The notes under the pieces: generated by a model
The model's input: only the letters and a program-made list of their open reading frames with translations
Told to the model about the DNA's origin: nothing
Databases searched by the model: none
In this document: one piece after another, positions 27,076 to 36,205 of the stretch
Position numbering within the stretch: the stretch's first letter is position 1
Layout of the letters: every line of letters starts with the position of its first letter
Made by a program: the position numbers and the translations under genes
Assembly (NCBI RefSeq): GCF_040958695.1
Contig: NZ_CP162599.1
Span: forward strand, 3,196,001 to 3,260,000
Source of the DNA: Ornithinibacillus sp. 4-3
GTDB taxonomy: Bacteria; Bacillota; Bacilli; Bacillales; Amphibacillaceae
Direction: 5' to 3'
DNA: 64,000 bases

Positions 27076-28431
27076 CTAGTCATTTTTATAAGAAAACATC
27101 GGGAGATGGCCAATTCCTAGATTCCGTAATGTTCCAAACTTGCTTACTAATCTCCCTGCACCATTTCCACTTCGGATAATACGGTTTTCAAAAGCTACTA
27201 AATTTCCGTTTACAATAGTATATGTTGCCATTTTATCCCGTCTATCAATAATTGTCACATTAGCTAATGCTCCCACACCCAAATGCCCTACTTTTTCACT
27301 CCACCAAGGATTTTTTGTTATCTGTGTCATTAGTTCAGCAACATTTGCTGTCATCGTTGCAATCGAATCTTGCAAAGAAAGAATCCCAGCTTCCACAATT
27401 TCTAATAGTGCCGGAATATTATCACGTGTATCACCAAATCCTTTCATTGTTGCTGCACTTTGCCCATCCGAATTTAAAATTTTTACAACACCAGCTTCTA
27501 AGGCGTCATAAGCAACTTGCTGCGAAGCCTTAGTCATTAATAAACCATCACGATTCCCTAATCCTGGACGAAGCATAGAAGTAACAAATTCTGCAGAGAC
27601 GTTTTCAAGCTTACATAATTCCATCACTGTTTTCATTGCATTTACTGGATCTCCATGTGTTCCACCACCTGGTGCTGTCGCATGTGCTAGATGAAGTTTT
27701 CTTCCTTTTGACAGTTCAACGATACGGTTCGCGTGCTCTGGACACTGGGTATGTGACATAAACATTAAATTAGCTTTGGAAGTAATCTCATATATAGCAT
27801 CAATTTTTTCATCTGGCATAATATAATGTCCCATATGATCTTTCAACCCAATAATAAACGGAGAATTTAAATAGGCAAAAACATTTCGTGTCATTTTCTG
27901 CGCTGCGGTCTCTTCCGCAAGCTCACCCTTAAACAAAGCAATTAATTCTTCTACATCTAACATGGTTCCCAAAATATTAGGGGCACCAAGTAGCAATCCT
28001 ATATTCAGCGGTATTCCGCGATCCACCTCAGCTGCTAAGAGAGAGGGTGCCATAAAGGTATTTCCTGCCCCTGGAGAAAATGCCATTGTAACCCCATCCT
28101 GTGCCGCTTCAAAAATCGGTTGAACAGAGGTTTCAAATAAATCTCCTAAATGTAAATGTGCATCAATTAATCCAGGAACAACAAGTAACCCATCACAGGG
28201 GATAATTACATCTCCCTTTTCTTCTGGAATGACATCAGAAACTTCCACGATTTCATCTGCGATAATAGCAATATCCGTTTCCATTTCTTTTTGATTATAT
28301 GGATCAACTACCATTCCACCCTTTAATATCATTCTTCCGGAAAGTACTCTTTCTCCATGTGGATCTTTGACTATATTATTTTTCACATGAGCAATCGAAT
28401 CTAAGAAGTTTTGTTGATATGCTTGATACAT
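27076..28431 (-). CDS. Dihydroorotase/D-aminoacylase-like amidohydrolase
   Basis: Metal-dependent amidohydrolase of 451 residues. The HxH motif is H92-L-H94 in PGLIDAHLHLGD, other metal-ligand candidates are in MFMSHTQCPEHA and LHLAHATAPGGG, and the aspartate is in ILNSDGQSA. The N-terminal GRMILKGGMVVDPYN is the usual dihydropyrimidinase/dihydroorotase-type sandwich. I choose the ATG at 28431 because GGAGGGGAAGG lies directly upstream; the TTG at 28446 would precede the ribosome site. The divergent gene encodes a binding lipoprotein, so uptake and hydrolysis may be linked. The protein differs clearly from the YtcJ-like pair at 15-20 kb. Confidence 0.85.
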   Translation of the reverse strand: MYQAYQQNFLDSIAHVKNNIVKDPHGERVLSGRMILKGGMVVDPYNQKEMETDIAIIADEIVEVSDVIPEEKGDVIIPCDGLLVVPGLIDAHLHLGDLFETSVQPIFEAAQDGVTMAFSPGAGNTFMAPSLLAAEVDRGIPLNIGLLLGAPNILGTMLDVEELIALFKGELAEETAAQKMTRNVFAYLNSPFIIGLKDHMGHYIMPDEKIDAIYEITSKANLMFMSHTQCPEHANRIVELSKGRKLHLAHATAPGGGTHGDPVNAMKTVMELCKLENVSAEFVTSMLRPGLGNRDGLLMTKASQQVAYDALEAGVVKILNSDGQSAATMKGFGDTRDNIPALLEIVEAGILSLQDSIATMTANVAELMTQITKNPWWSEKVGHLGVGALANVTIIDRRDKMATYTIVNGNLVAFENRIIRSGNGAGRLVSKFGTLRNLGIGHLPMFSYKND

Positions 28432-28533
28432 AACCTTCCCCTCCAATAGAGTTATTACAATATGCTTCCTTTAAATCTACGCCAGAAAATATGATAGATA
28501 TTACAAGAATATTTTTCGAATAATTTAATTTAC

Positions 28534-28548
28534 CGTTTTCAGAATATC
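28534..28548. promoter_or_regulatory. CodY-box-like sequence before binding protein 28673
   Basis: CGTTTTCAGAATATC matches AATTTTCWGAAAATT at 11 of 15 positions with a perfect TTTTCAGAA core, just upstream of the -35 box. Peptide uptake genes are common CodY targets in Bacillaceae. Binding is unproven. Confidence 0.3.
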
Positions 28549-28571
28549 GTAGCAATTAGCATGATTCAATA

Positions 28572-28599
28572 TTGACAACGCTTTCATGATTCGTATATT
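28572..28599 (+). promoter_or_regulatory. Sigma-A promoter of binding protein gene 28673
   Basis: TTGACA (28572-28577) and TATATT (28594-28599) with 16-nt spacing, about 70 nt upstream of the start codon. Confidence 0.65.
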
Positions 28600-28672
28600 A
28601 TTAAAATGCTATCATAAGTGTCAAAATCCGTTTCAAACTAGCATGTTAACACACATCAGGGAGGAATTCAGA

Positions 28673-30259
28673 ATGAAAAAAACATTTTTGGCAATCTTTG
28701 CGGTTTTTGCTTTGTTTATCGTTGGTTGTAGTCAGAGCTCTAACACAGACGAGCAAGATAATAATGATGAGAAGGAGCAGGAACAAGAGGTACAAGCTGG
28801 TGGAGAATTAAAAATTGCAGTTAGTGCACAACCGCCTACATTAGATGGACATCTTTCTACAGCAATTATCATGATGGAAATTGGTAGGAATATTTTCGAA
28901 ACATTAGTAGCTCTTGATGAAAATCTAGTACCACAGCCATTACTAGCAGAATCGATAGATCGAAGCGACGATGGATTGACTTACACATTTAACCTTCGCG
29001 AAGGAGTACTTTTCCATAATGGAGAAGAAATGAAAGCAGAAGATGTAGTCGCATCAATGAACAGATGGCTTGAGAACTCTCCTTTGTCAGATACAATCGG
29101 GAATGATGCATTCCAAGAGACAGATGAATATACAGTTACTGTAGAATTAGATGAACCTGTTTCCGACTTACTCGATATCATGGCTGGATTAGGACGAGGT
29201 CAATATACACCAATAATGCCAAAAGAAATCGTTGAATCAGCAACAGAATCAGGTGTTAGTGAATACATCGGTACAGGACCATTCAAATTTACTGAATGGA
29301 GACAAGACCAGTATATTCATTTAGAAAAATTTGAAGATTATCAGTCAATAGATAGTGCAGCAAGCGCGATAAGCGGTAAAAGAGAGGCACTTGTAGATGA
29401 TGTATATTATTATTTTGTTGCAGATGATTCTACTCGTTTAGCTGGAATCCAAACTGGCGAATATGATGTAGCCGACAATATGCCATTTGATAGCTATGAT
29501 CAGCTACAATCAATGGATGGTGTTAATATGTATGTTGCTCCATCAGGCACTCAAAATATCATCTATAATAAAAAAGAAGGTATTATGTCAGATGCAAAAT
29601 TGCGCCAAGCAGTAAATGCTGCTTTAAATACAGAAGCAATTATGCTTGCAAGCTTTGCAAATGAAAATTTATATGAGCTTGAGCACGGTTATATGAGTAC
29701 AGATCAAACGAGCTGGGCAAGCTCTGCTGGAAGTGAATCTTATAATCAAAATGATATAGAAAAGGCAAAACAGCTAGCGGAAGAAGCTGGATATAACGGA
29801 GAAGAAATCATTATCATGACAACTAGTGATTATGATTACATGTACAACACAGCAGTTGTTGCTCAAGAACAGCTTAAAAGTGCAGGCTTCAATGCAAAAT
29901 TAGATGTTTATGATTGGGCTACTTCAATTGATCGTCGTAACGATCCTGCAAACTGGGATATCTTTGTTACATCCACTGCATTCGTTACATCACCTTCTCA
30001 GTTATTAGCTTTAGATCCAAACTGGGGCGGTTGGACAAGCGATCCACAAATTACAGAATTGATGGAGCAAATTCGTTTATCTACTACGCAGGAAGATGCA
30101 GATGAGCATTGGGACACACTACAAGGATACTTATGGGATGAATATTTACCAATGACCATTGTTGGACACCATCACCGTATCGTTGCAGCTCGTGACCATG
30201 TAAAAGGTCTTGAAGTATTCCCTGGAGCTATTCCTTGGAATACGTCGGTTGATAAATAA
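28673..30259 (+). CDS. ABC transporter family-5 substrate-binding lipoprotein (subgroup A)
   Basis: Extracytoplasmic binding protein of 528 residues, with the lipobox LFIVGC and lipid-attachment cysteine at residue 19. I choose the ATG at 28673 because GGGAGGAATTC lies just upstream; the first in-frame ATG at 28586 lies inside the promoter. The subgroup A features ISAQPPTLDGH-type opening, GLGRGQYTPIMPKEI, DDSTRLAGIQTGEYDVADNM and WNTSVDK are shared with the protein at 46495. Both subgroup A proteins lie within about 2 kb of a DUF1028 gene, suggesting a duplicated uptake-plus-hydrolase module. It is the only binding protein here on the plus strand and is monocistronic, ending in a strong terminator. 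Confidence 0.92.
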   Translation: MKKTFLAIFAVFALFIVGCSQSSNTDEQDNNDEKEQEQEVQAGGELKIAVSAQPPTLDGHLSTAIIMMEIGRNIFETLVALDENLVPQPLLAESIDRSDDGLTYTFNLREGVLFHNGEEMKAEDVVASMNRWLENSPLSDTIGNDAFQETDEYTVTVELDEPVSDLLDIMAGLGRGQYTPIMPKEIVESATESGVSEYIGTGPFKFTEWRQDQYIHLEKFEDYQSIDSAASAISGKREALVDDVYYYFVADDSTRLAGIQTGEYDVADNMPFDSYDQLQSMDGVNMYVAPSGTQNIIYNKKEGIMSDAKLRQAVNAALNTEAIMLASFANENLYELEHGYMSTDQTSWASSAGSESYNQNDIEKAKQLAEEAGYNGEEIIIMTTSDYDYMYNTAVVAQEQLKSAGFNAKLDVYDWATSIDRRNDPANWDIFVTSTAFVTSPSQLLALDPNWGGWTSDPQITELMEQIRLSTTQEDADEHWDTLQGYLWDEYLPMTIVGHHHRIVAARDHVKGLEVFPGAIPWNTSVDK

Positions 30260-30265
30260 AATGAC

Positions 30266-30303
30266 AAAAAACGAAGCCTATTTTTAAAATAGGCTTCGTT
30301 TTT
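30266..30303. terminator. Bidirectional terminator
   Basis: AAAAACGAAGCCTATTTT pairs with AAAATAGGCTTCGTTTTT (18 bp). It lies between the binding-protein gene and the convergent AroM operon. Confidence 0.85.
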
Positions 30304-30313
30304 CAATGACCTC

Positions 30314-30979
30314 TTATAAATACTCCGCAGCAATACGAGCTACAAGCGTTCTTGGTAAAATAACTGGTAACCCGCTTCCTTTGATGGCTTCTTCCTTATG
30401 CTGCTCATTATAGCCAATACAATCTAAGACAATCATCGCTGCTCCTCGTTCCTTCAAGCGTTTAGCAGCTCCAATAACATCACTTTCTTCATATGGTGTT
30501 GCTGCTTCGGCAATGACTTCAAAGTGCTTCCATTTCTTTATTAATGAATCTTTTTGTTCCGCAAGTGGTATGATGATACCCAATTTCCCTTGACTCATTA
30601 CTGCTTGAACAGTACTATTTAAAATTTTGTCTGGATAAAGTATTGGTTTAGTAGATTTTAAATCTGGAAAATCTCCTGTACATAGCATAATTACAACAGA
30701 TACTTCACGTTCTAGCTGGGCTAATTCCTCTTGTAATAAAGGCATTAATTTAGATTTACTAATTTTTACTTGTTTTCCGTTTCGCATTCGAGAAACATAA
30801 GTGGTGTCTCCAGGAATTGGTGCAACTTGCTCAACTTCATCATCCGTAAAACGATCTAAGCCACCTGCTTCTTGAATCAGCACATCATCTCCCAAAATGC
30901 CTTGTACAGATGGAGTGACATCTACACGTGGAGATTGTCCAATTGTCAGTACACCTATCGTCTTTTTATTTTCTCCCAC
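30314..30979 (-). CDS. AroM family protein
   Basis: AroM family, 221 residues, recognised by IGVLTIGQSPRVDV near residues 8-21 and MLCTGDFPDL near 98-107. AroM was named from the E. coli aroLM locus, but its function is unknown; the fold resembles Asp/Glu racemases. The start is a GTG two nt after the DUF1177 stop, with AAAGGA in the last codons of that gene, so the genes are coupled. It is the last gene of the M81-racemase-DUF1177-AroM operon. A role in the chemistry of an amino-acid-like substrate is inferred from these neighbours. Confidence 0.85.
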   Translation of the reverse strand: MGENKKTIGVLTIGQSPRVDVTPSVQGILGDDVLIQEAGGLDRFTDDEVEQVAPIPGDTTYVSRMRNGKQVKISKSKLMPLLQEELAQLEREVSVVIMLCTGDFPDLKSTKPILYPDKILNSTVQAVMSQGKLGIIIPLAEQKDSLIKKWKHFEVIAEAATPYEESDVIGAAKRLKERGAAMIVLDCIGYNEQHKEEAIKGSGLPVILPRTLVARIAAEYL

Positions 30980-30981
30980 TG

Positions 30982-31923
30982 TTACTCATTTCCTTTGCCT
31001 AAAGTTTGTAAATGCTTCATAGAACCATATAGCTTTTCCAAACGTGCAAATTCTTCTACATCATAAAATTCAAAGTTACCTAGTGTATACTCTTTTGCAA
31101 CTTCAATTGCATATCGAACAGCTTGAGCAACATCTACTTCATGACTTGCTCCAGTTCCACAGCCCGGAACAGCAGTTTTTGCTGTAATTGCTACACCAAC
31201 TACTGGTGCATCTGTTGCAACTGCTGGCTGCAGGATACTATTCAAATGATATACATCATTTCCATAAGGTGTAATATCCTGGGTAGTTACTGTAAAGGTT
31301 ACTGGTAATTCACCTGTTGTCATTTCCATAATTCGTATTAAATCATCTGAGAATTTTAATACCCAACCTGATTTAACTGTTGGAGAAATTGCAATACCAC
31401 GGTGGTTAACAATTCGATTCCCCTTTGTAGTATCGATAGAAATAATCGCATCCATTTCTGGTAATACCTCATAATGATTCATTTCTAAAATATCTACTGG
31501 AGAGCCCATAAAATCAACAGGCTCATGTGGTTCTGTTGGTGCATTTGGACAAATATGTGTGGTGATATATACATCTCCTGGTAGACGATCTCCCTTTTCT
31601 GTCATATTTGCTAGCTTTAATGCAGTAGATACTGCTGCTGCCGCTCCATCTCCATCTGATACAAAACCTATTCTAGATGGACGAGCTCCTAATCCTCCAA
31701 GTCGACCAACAATACCTAGGGAAGGTGCATTACCTCCAGTAAGCTTTCCATTAGTTCCTTTGACTACTACTTTGATAAAGTCTGTTGAACCTTCTGCCCC
31801 TGCTACTGTTTGATAAGAAGCCTCCACATGTTCAAAACCTTTAAATAAATCAACTACCATTTTCCCACTTGCACTTGCATCATCTAATAATTCCATTGCT
31901 TCCATTGTATATTTCAAAGACAT
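30982..31923 (-). CDS. DUF1177 family protein
   Basis: DUF1177 protein of 313 residues. Recognisable segments include GGNAPSLGIVGRLGGLGARPSRIGFVSDGDG-type glycine-rich sequence near residues 62-92, TTHICPNAPTEPHEPVDFMG near 120-139, and PGCGTGASHEVDVAQAVRYA near 257-276. His, Glu and Asp residues in these segments recall co-catalytic metallopeptidases, but I do not claim an activity. GAAGGAGATAAATAATT precedes the ATG. AroM and an Asp/Glu racemase flank it, an arrangement I also associate with DUF1177 in other bacteria. Confidence 0.83.
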   Translation of the reverse strand: MSLKYTMEAMELLDDASASGKMVVDLFKGFEHVEASYQTVAGAEGSTDFIKVVVKGTNGKLTGGNAPSLGIVGRLGGLGARPSRIGFVSDGDGAAAAVSTALKLANMTEKGDRLPGDVYITTHICPNAPTEPHEPVDFMGSPVDILEMNHYEVLPEMDAIISIDTTKGNRIVNHRGIAISPTVKSGWVLKFSDDLIRIMEMTTGELPVTFTVTTQDITPYGNDVYHLNSILQPAVATDAPVVGVAITAKTAVPGCGTGASHEVDVAQAVRYAIEVAKEYTLGNFEFYDVEEFARLEKLYGSMKHLQTLGKGNE

Positions 31924-31942
31924 AATTATTTATCTCCTTCAT

Positions 31943-32581
31943 TTAATTTATTCCGATTAACTGATATCCTATCGCTTGTGCTTCCACGAGATCAATGATA
32001 GGTATGTTTATACGATTTTTCAAATAATCTTTTAGATGGATTGTCGAAAATCCAGTACAAGCAAATAAAATAACATCCGCACCAGACTCAACAACATCCT
32101 TAATTACATGATACAAATCTTCTTTCGCATTCTTCGAGAACAAATCAGTTGTTTTCCGGATGTTTGGTGAAAAAGAATATGAATAGAACTTTTCTCCAAG
32201 TTCGTGCACCATATTAGGAGGTGCAATATCTCTAATCCCAATAACTCCAACTTTTCTACCAACCATACTTGCCGCATGAACACCGCAAACCCCAGCACTT
32301 ATTACTGGTATATCAATTGCTTGTCTTGTCTCTTCTAATGCTGGATCCGCCGCGCAACTAATTGTTATAGCACGTACCTCATGTTGCTTGGATATTTGCT
32401 CCGCAGTTTCAACAATTTTCGGTATCGCTATCCTTTCAGATTCATCGTCAAAAATTCCATTCGGTTGATTTAGAATACATTGAGTAATCGATTTTACATC
32501 AGCATACGCATGCATCATTTTTGCATGTTCGTATAGCACGTCATCGTTATCGGTTGTTAATACTCTGATTATTCCTAGCAT
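31943..32581 (-). CDS. Aspartate/glutamate (hydantoin) racemase family protein
   Basis: Cofactor-independent racemase family, 212 residues. The two catalytic cysteines are C76 in ITISCAADP and C175 in LFACTGFST, placed as in two-base racemases. IGIRDIAPPNMV around residues 115-126 recalls the hydantoin-racemase subgroup. Such an enzyme would interconvert enantiomers of an amino-acid derivative so that a stereoselective hydrolase can act. The start is supported by TAGGAGATAAAAAAT. It lies 26 nt downstream of the M81 gene and 19 nt upstream of DUF1177. Confidence 0.83.
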   Translation of the reverse strand: MLGIIRVLTTDNDDVLYEHAKMMHAYADVKSITQCILNQPNGIFDDESERIAIPKIVETAEQISKQHEVRAITISCAADPALEETRQAIDIPVISAGVCGVHAASMVGRKVGVIGIRDIAPPNMVHELGEKFYSYSFSPNIRKTTDLFSKNAKEDLYHVIKDVVESGADVILFACTGFSTIHLKDYLKNRINIPIIDLVEAQAIGYQLIGIN

Positions 32582-32607
32582 ATTTTTTATCTCCTATACT
32601 AATAATT

Positions 32608-34074
32608 TTAAAAATGTACACCCTCATCCATTGGATACATTGGCCGATTTATTCTTTGATAATTAATCTTTTTAAGATTAGAAGAGCTGAGTCCACGTGA
32701 TTCTACAGTAATAATTCTCGCACTGATTTGCTCATATGCAGCCCTAAAATGTTGAGAAGATTTTAAAGCTACTATCTTATACTCCGAAACATCGATTCCG
32801 TGAAGTAGAAAAATTTGCTCATCAAAAACTTGTTCTTTTTTGGAACAAACAATAATATCAACTCCACCTACTTGAAGTCGAGCAGATTTTCCATTATCCA
32901 CTTTCATTCCTGCCAACATGGGAGTTGTATAATTAAATCGTCCATCTGACAGCGACTTTACATATGCTTTTATTATTAATGGATCTCCGTGATATTTATC
33001 TGTTTTTCCTCCCAATTTCACATCGATAAATGAACCGGGTCCTACTTCATGCGCAATTTGTGCAACCTCAGGATCACAAATACAACCAAAACAAGCATTT
33101 GTTAATTTCTTATCTAACATCGCTTTTAATAAATATGTACCGTCTCCAGGTGCTCCTCCGCCTGGATTATCTGATGTTTCATTAAGAACAATTGGATTTC
33201 CCTTTATTTTTAAAGCTGCTTCTATTCCTTCTGCTGGACTTAAGTAGTTCGTTGCAAATTTATCACGTTTTTCCCAAATCTTTTGTGCAATTGTTTTTGC
33301 AATGTTTTCTGCTAAAACGGAATCATCATTAGTAATAGTCAGGACTGACACACCGGCATGTGGTATATCAGATTGGGTAAAACCGTGAAAGAAAGTACAA
33401 TCAACCACTGCATCATTTTTTTCTTGTTCCCAACAAAGTTCATTAATATCTTTTGCGGGTGACAGGTTAGTGGTTGAAGCAGGAATCATTAACGGTAATT
33501 TTTTGAGACTCATAACTGGTTTTAAATGGCCCTCTAGCATTTGTTTGATCATATCAATCGCTTCTTGTCCTCTCTCATAGCCATCTATATGTGGGTAAAA
33601 GTTAACCCCAAGAAGTACGTCTGCATATTGGACCATTTTATCTGTAACGTTTGCATGCAAATCTAACGTGGCAACAATAGGAACATTTCCTGCAATCTCT
33701 CTTACCGCTTCTAAAACATTTCCCTCTAGGTCGTCAATTCCTTCTGCAACACCTGCGCCATGTAAACCTAAGCAGATAGCGTCATATTTTTTAGCATCTT
33801 TAATAGTTTTCAAAAGATTATTAAGCATCAGATCATATGTAGCTTTTGTTATTGTCCCTGATGGTGTAGCGTTTGCAGAAAACAAAGGAATTACATCAAA
33901 ATCATAATGTTCTGCTTGGTCAATCATTCCTCCAAGATAAAAACGAACACCTTTATGAGTTTTAATAATATCGTCTCCATATGACCATTCCATTGCTTTG
34001 AACAAATCTACTGTTGTTTTTATATTGGAAAAGGTATTCGTCTCATGAAAAATTTGACCTACTAAAATTTTCAT
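32608..34074 (-). CDS. M81 (MlrC-like) metallopeptidase (1)
   Basis: Member of the M81/MlrC family, named for microcystinase C, which degrades linearised microcystin. It has 488 residues. The N-terminal QIFHETNTFS (7-16), the LDLHANVT segment and DNPGGGAPGDGTYLL are family hallmarks likely to include metal ligands. No signal peptide is present. ATAGGAGGAACC precedes the ATG. It is the first gene of the racemase-DUF1177-AroM operon. Its paralog at 59810 shares the same blocks. The substrate is probably a small peptide or amide; a toxin substrate should not be assumed. Confidence 0.87.
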   Translation of the reverse strand: MKILVGQIFHETNTFSNIKTTVDLFKAMEWSYGDDIIKTHKGVRFYLGGMIDQAEHYDFDVIPLFSANATPSGTITKATYDLMLNNLLKTIKDAKKYDAICLGLHGAGVAEGIDDLEGNVLEAVREIAGNVPIVATLDLHANVTDKMVQYADVLLGVNFYPHIDGYERGQEAIDMIKQMLEGHLKPVMSLKKLPLMIPASTTNLSPAKDINELCWEQEKNDAVVDCTFFHGFTQSDIPHAGVSVLTITNDDSVLAENIAKTIAQKIWEKRDKFATNYLSPAEGIEAALKIKGNPIVLNETSDNPGGGAPGDGTYLLKAMLDKKLTNACFGCICDPEVAQIAHEVGPGSFIDVKLGGKTDKYHGDPLIIKAYVKSLSDGRFNYTTPMLAGMKVDNGKSARLQVGGVDIIVCSKKEQVFDEQIFLLHGIDVSEYKIVALKSSQHFRAAYEQISARIITVESRGLSSSNLKKINYQRINRPMYPMDEGVHF

Positions 34075-34369
34075 AAATGGTTCCTCCTATTATTGAAAAC
34101 AGACGAAGTCATAATCAAATTTTATTATCTATTAAGCTACCTTTAGAACTTGGAGTATGTTATTCCGCTTAACTTTTGCCAGCCTTGGGCAATCTGTAGC
34201 TTATTCAACCTAATACTTAACGAGTTTATGCCAATCCTCCGCCCCATTCAATAAACTTCAGCTTTAACTGCTGAACGAGTACTTGAAGAGTATACTCCCT
34301 ATAAAATGCATTAGTCATACTCCTCAGGGGAAAGTTTTTGTTTTCCTATTTTAATAAATAATAAGCTTA
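34075..34369. other. Intergenic region upstream of the M81 operon
   Basis: About 295 nt with no gene seen. A small hairpin TTCAGC/GCTGAA lies at 34257-34275 and the palindrome GAGTATACTC at 34288-34297. These may be parts of a structured leader or operator for the M81 operon, but I match them to no known RNA class. Confidence 0.35.
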
Positions 34370-34400
34370 CCTAACCCCATTATAAAATGACGGGGTTAGG
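34370..34400 (-). terminator. Hairpin after binding protein 34409
   Basis: CCTAACCCC pairs with GGGGTTAGG (9 bp, 13-nt loop). The following U-run is weak in the direction of transcription. Confidence 0.5.
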
Positions 34401-34408
34401 TGCTTTAA

Positions 34409-36025
34409 TTATTTATTTATACTTGTATTCCATAATGGCATCATAATTGGACGGTCCATCACAACAAGATTTTCTACATTTTTATTCGCAGCAATGATAA
34501 CTGGTACTGCACCAAATTGTGTAAATGGCACATATTCTGTCCAAGAATAAGCCTGCAATTCATCCCAAATTGCTTTTCCTTCTGTTAAATCCATTGTTTT
34601 ACCAATTTCAGACATCATTTCAGAAATCTTCGGATCATCTGTCCATCCAGGCCAATCACTTCTTAATGTCGGAATTTGCGTCGGTGTTGTTGAATAGTTA
34701 AATCCTGCTGTTAATAAATCCCAGTTTCCTGGCTCACCACGTTTTTCAACATGAGTTGCCCAATCATATACATCAATAGATACATTCATACCGATCTGTT
34801 TTAATTGTTCTTGCACAATAACAGCAATATTATAATGATATTCAATATCACGGCTTGTTAATAAGGTTAATTCTTCTCCGTTATAACCTGCTTCTTCTAA
34901 AAGCTGTTTAGCTTTTTCAACATCCGCCTGATTATATCCTTCTTCTCCTGCCTCACTATACCAATTAGCAACATCTTGGTTCATATAGCTATGACCCATT
35001 CGATATAATTCTTCATTTGCAAAGGCACCTAACATTGCGTCACTAGCATTTAGTGCAGCATTTACTGCTTGTCTCATTTTCACATCTTGAAAAGGTCCTT
35101 CTTTTTTATTGTATACAAGATTCATTGTTCCAAAATATGCACTGTAAACATTTAAATTCTCATCATTTTTTACTTGCTCATAATTATCGAATGCAACACT
35201 AAAGGCAATATCAAACTCTCCTGTTTGCACCCCTGTTAATAATGTAGATGTATCCTTCGTGATATAAAAATAAAGATCCTCTACAAGTGCTGCTTTCTTC
35301 CCTGCTAGACCACTTGCTGGTTCATCTACTGCAACATAATCTGTAAATGCCGTTAAATGAATGTATTGATCCTGTCGCCATTCTTCAAATTTAAATGGAC
35401 CTGTTCCAATATATTCATTTACTCCGCTGCTGCCTGCTTCATCAATAACTTCTTTAGGCATAATTGCTGGATATTGTCCTTGTCCGGCTAATAAATCTAA
35501 TATATCTGATTGTGGACTTGGTATAGTCATTACAAATGTATATTCATCTGGAGCTTCAAAAGTAGCTTCCTGTAATGCTGCTAAGGCTGTGCCTGCAACT
35601 TCCTTCCATCTATTCATAGAAGCTAAAACATCCTCAGAAGTCATTTCACTTCCATTATGGAATTTTACTCCTTCACGTAATTTAAATGTAAATTCTGTTC
35701 CTTCATCATTCGCTTCAACCGATTCCGCCAACATAGGAACTGGTTTATTTTCCTCATCTAATGTCAATAAGGTTTCATAGATATTTATACTAATATCTCG
35801 TACAATTGCTTCTGTTGTCATTGGAGCATCTAATGTGGTTGGTTGCGACATAATACCAACCTTTAATTCACCTTTTGGTTCTGAGTCAGTAGCTCCGGAA
35901 CCGGTGTTTTCTGATGAATTAGGTTGATCCGTTCCTTCCTGCTCTCCTTCCGCATCTTCATTATTGCTACAAGCAGCAATAACGAGAATGAACGCTAGCA
36001 TCATGAACAGAAAAATTTTCTTCAT
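34409..36025 (-). CDS. ABC transporter family-5 substrate-binding lipoprotein (subgroup C)
   Basis: Binding lipoprotein of 538 residues, with lipobox VIAAC and cysteine at residue 19, followed by a long acidic, Gly/Ser-rich linker (about residues 20-50). TSEDVLASMNRW and EYIGTGPFKFEEWRQDQYIHL are the family signatures. It pairs with the protein at 13452: AYFGTMNLVYNKKEG, MRQAVNAALNASD, YEEVPFTQFG-type and VMDRPIMMPLWNT segments are shared. I choose the ATG at 36025, nine nt after GGGGAG; the earlier ATG at 36034 abuts it. It lies downstream of pucR(2) on the same strand, separated by a hairpin, so regulation by that PucR is plausible. No transporter core is adjacent. Confidence 0.92.
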   Translation of the reverse strand: MKKIFLFMMLAFILVIAACSNNEDAEGEQEGTDQPNSSENTGSGATDSEPKGELKVGIMSQPTTLDAPMTTEAIVRDISINIYETLLTLDEENKPVPMLAESVEANDEGTEFTFKLREGVKFHNGSEMTSEDVLASMNRWKEVAGTALAALQEATFEAPDEYTFVMTIPSPQSDILDLLAGQGQYPAIMPKEVIDEAGSSGVNEYIGTGPFKFEEWRQDQYIHLTAFTDYVAVDEPASGLAGKKAALVEDLYFYITKDTSTLLTGVQTGEFDIAFSVAFDNYEQVKNDENLNVYSAYFGTMNLVYNKKEGPFQDVKMRQAVNAALNASDAMLGAFANEELYRMGHSYMNQDVANWYSEAGEEGYNQADVEKAKQLLEEAGYNGEELTLLTSRDIEYHYNIAVIVQEQLKQIGMNVSIDVYDWATHVEKRGEPGNWDLLTAGFNYSTTPTQIPTLRSDWPGWTDDPKISEMMSEIGKTMDLTEGKAIWDELQAYSWTEYVPFTQFGAVPVIIAANKNVENLVVMDRPIMMPLWNTSINK

Positions 36026-36146
36026 TGCCTTCATCTCCCCATTTTTTTAATTCTCTAAGAATCAATAGATAATTGAACGATACTTAACTTCATTATAAAT
36101 CTTTAGAATTTTCTAGTATATGGGCAAAACGTGACAATTTAAGACA

Positions 36147-36174
36147 AGCTTATTTCCCAAATAGGAAATAAGCT
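36147..36174 (-). terminator. Terminator-like hairpin after pucR(2)
   Basis: AGCTTATTTCC pairs with GGAAATAAGCT (11 bp, 6-nt loop). The minus-strand tail TTGTCTT is only moderately U-rich; the plus-strand tail is CTTTTC. Confidence 0.55.
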
Positions 36175-36205
36175 CTTTTCTGCGTTTCAAATATTGACTT
36201 CCTGT

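Noticed and set aside
32608..34074. Idea that the M81 proteins degrade microcystin
   Set aside because: Only the family name suggests this; none of the other mlr genes is present and M81 proteins are widespread.
34075..34369. Possible riboswitch or T-box in the leader of the M81 operon
   Set aside because: No invariant block of T-box, SAM, glycine, lysine, purine, TPP or ydaO RNAs is seen; listed only as an unassigned region.
36092..36120. Possible CodY box or promoter at AGAATTTTCTAG before binding protein 34409
   Set aside because: Only about 10 of 15 positions match the CodY consensus and no good -35 accompanies TATAAT.
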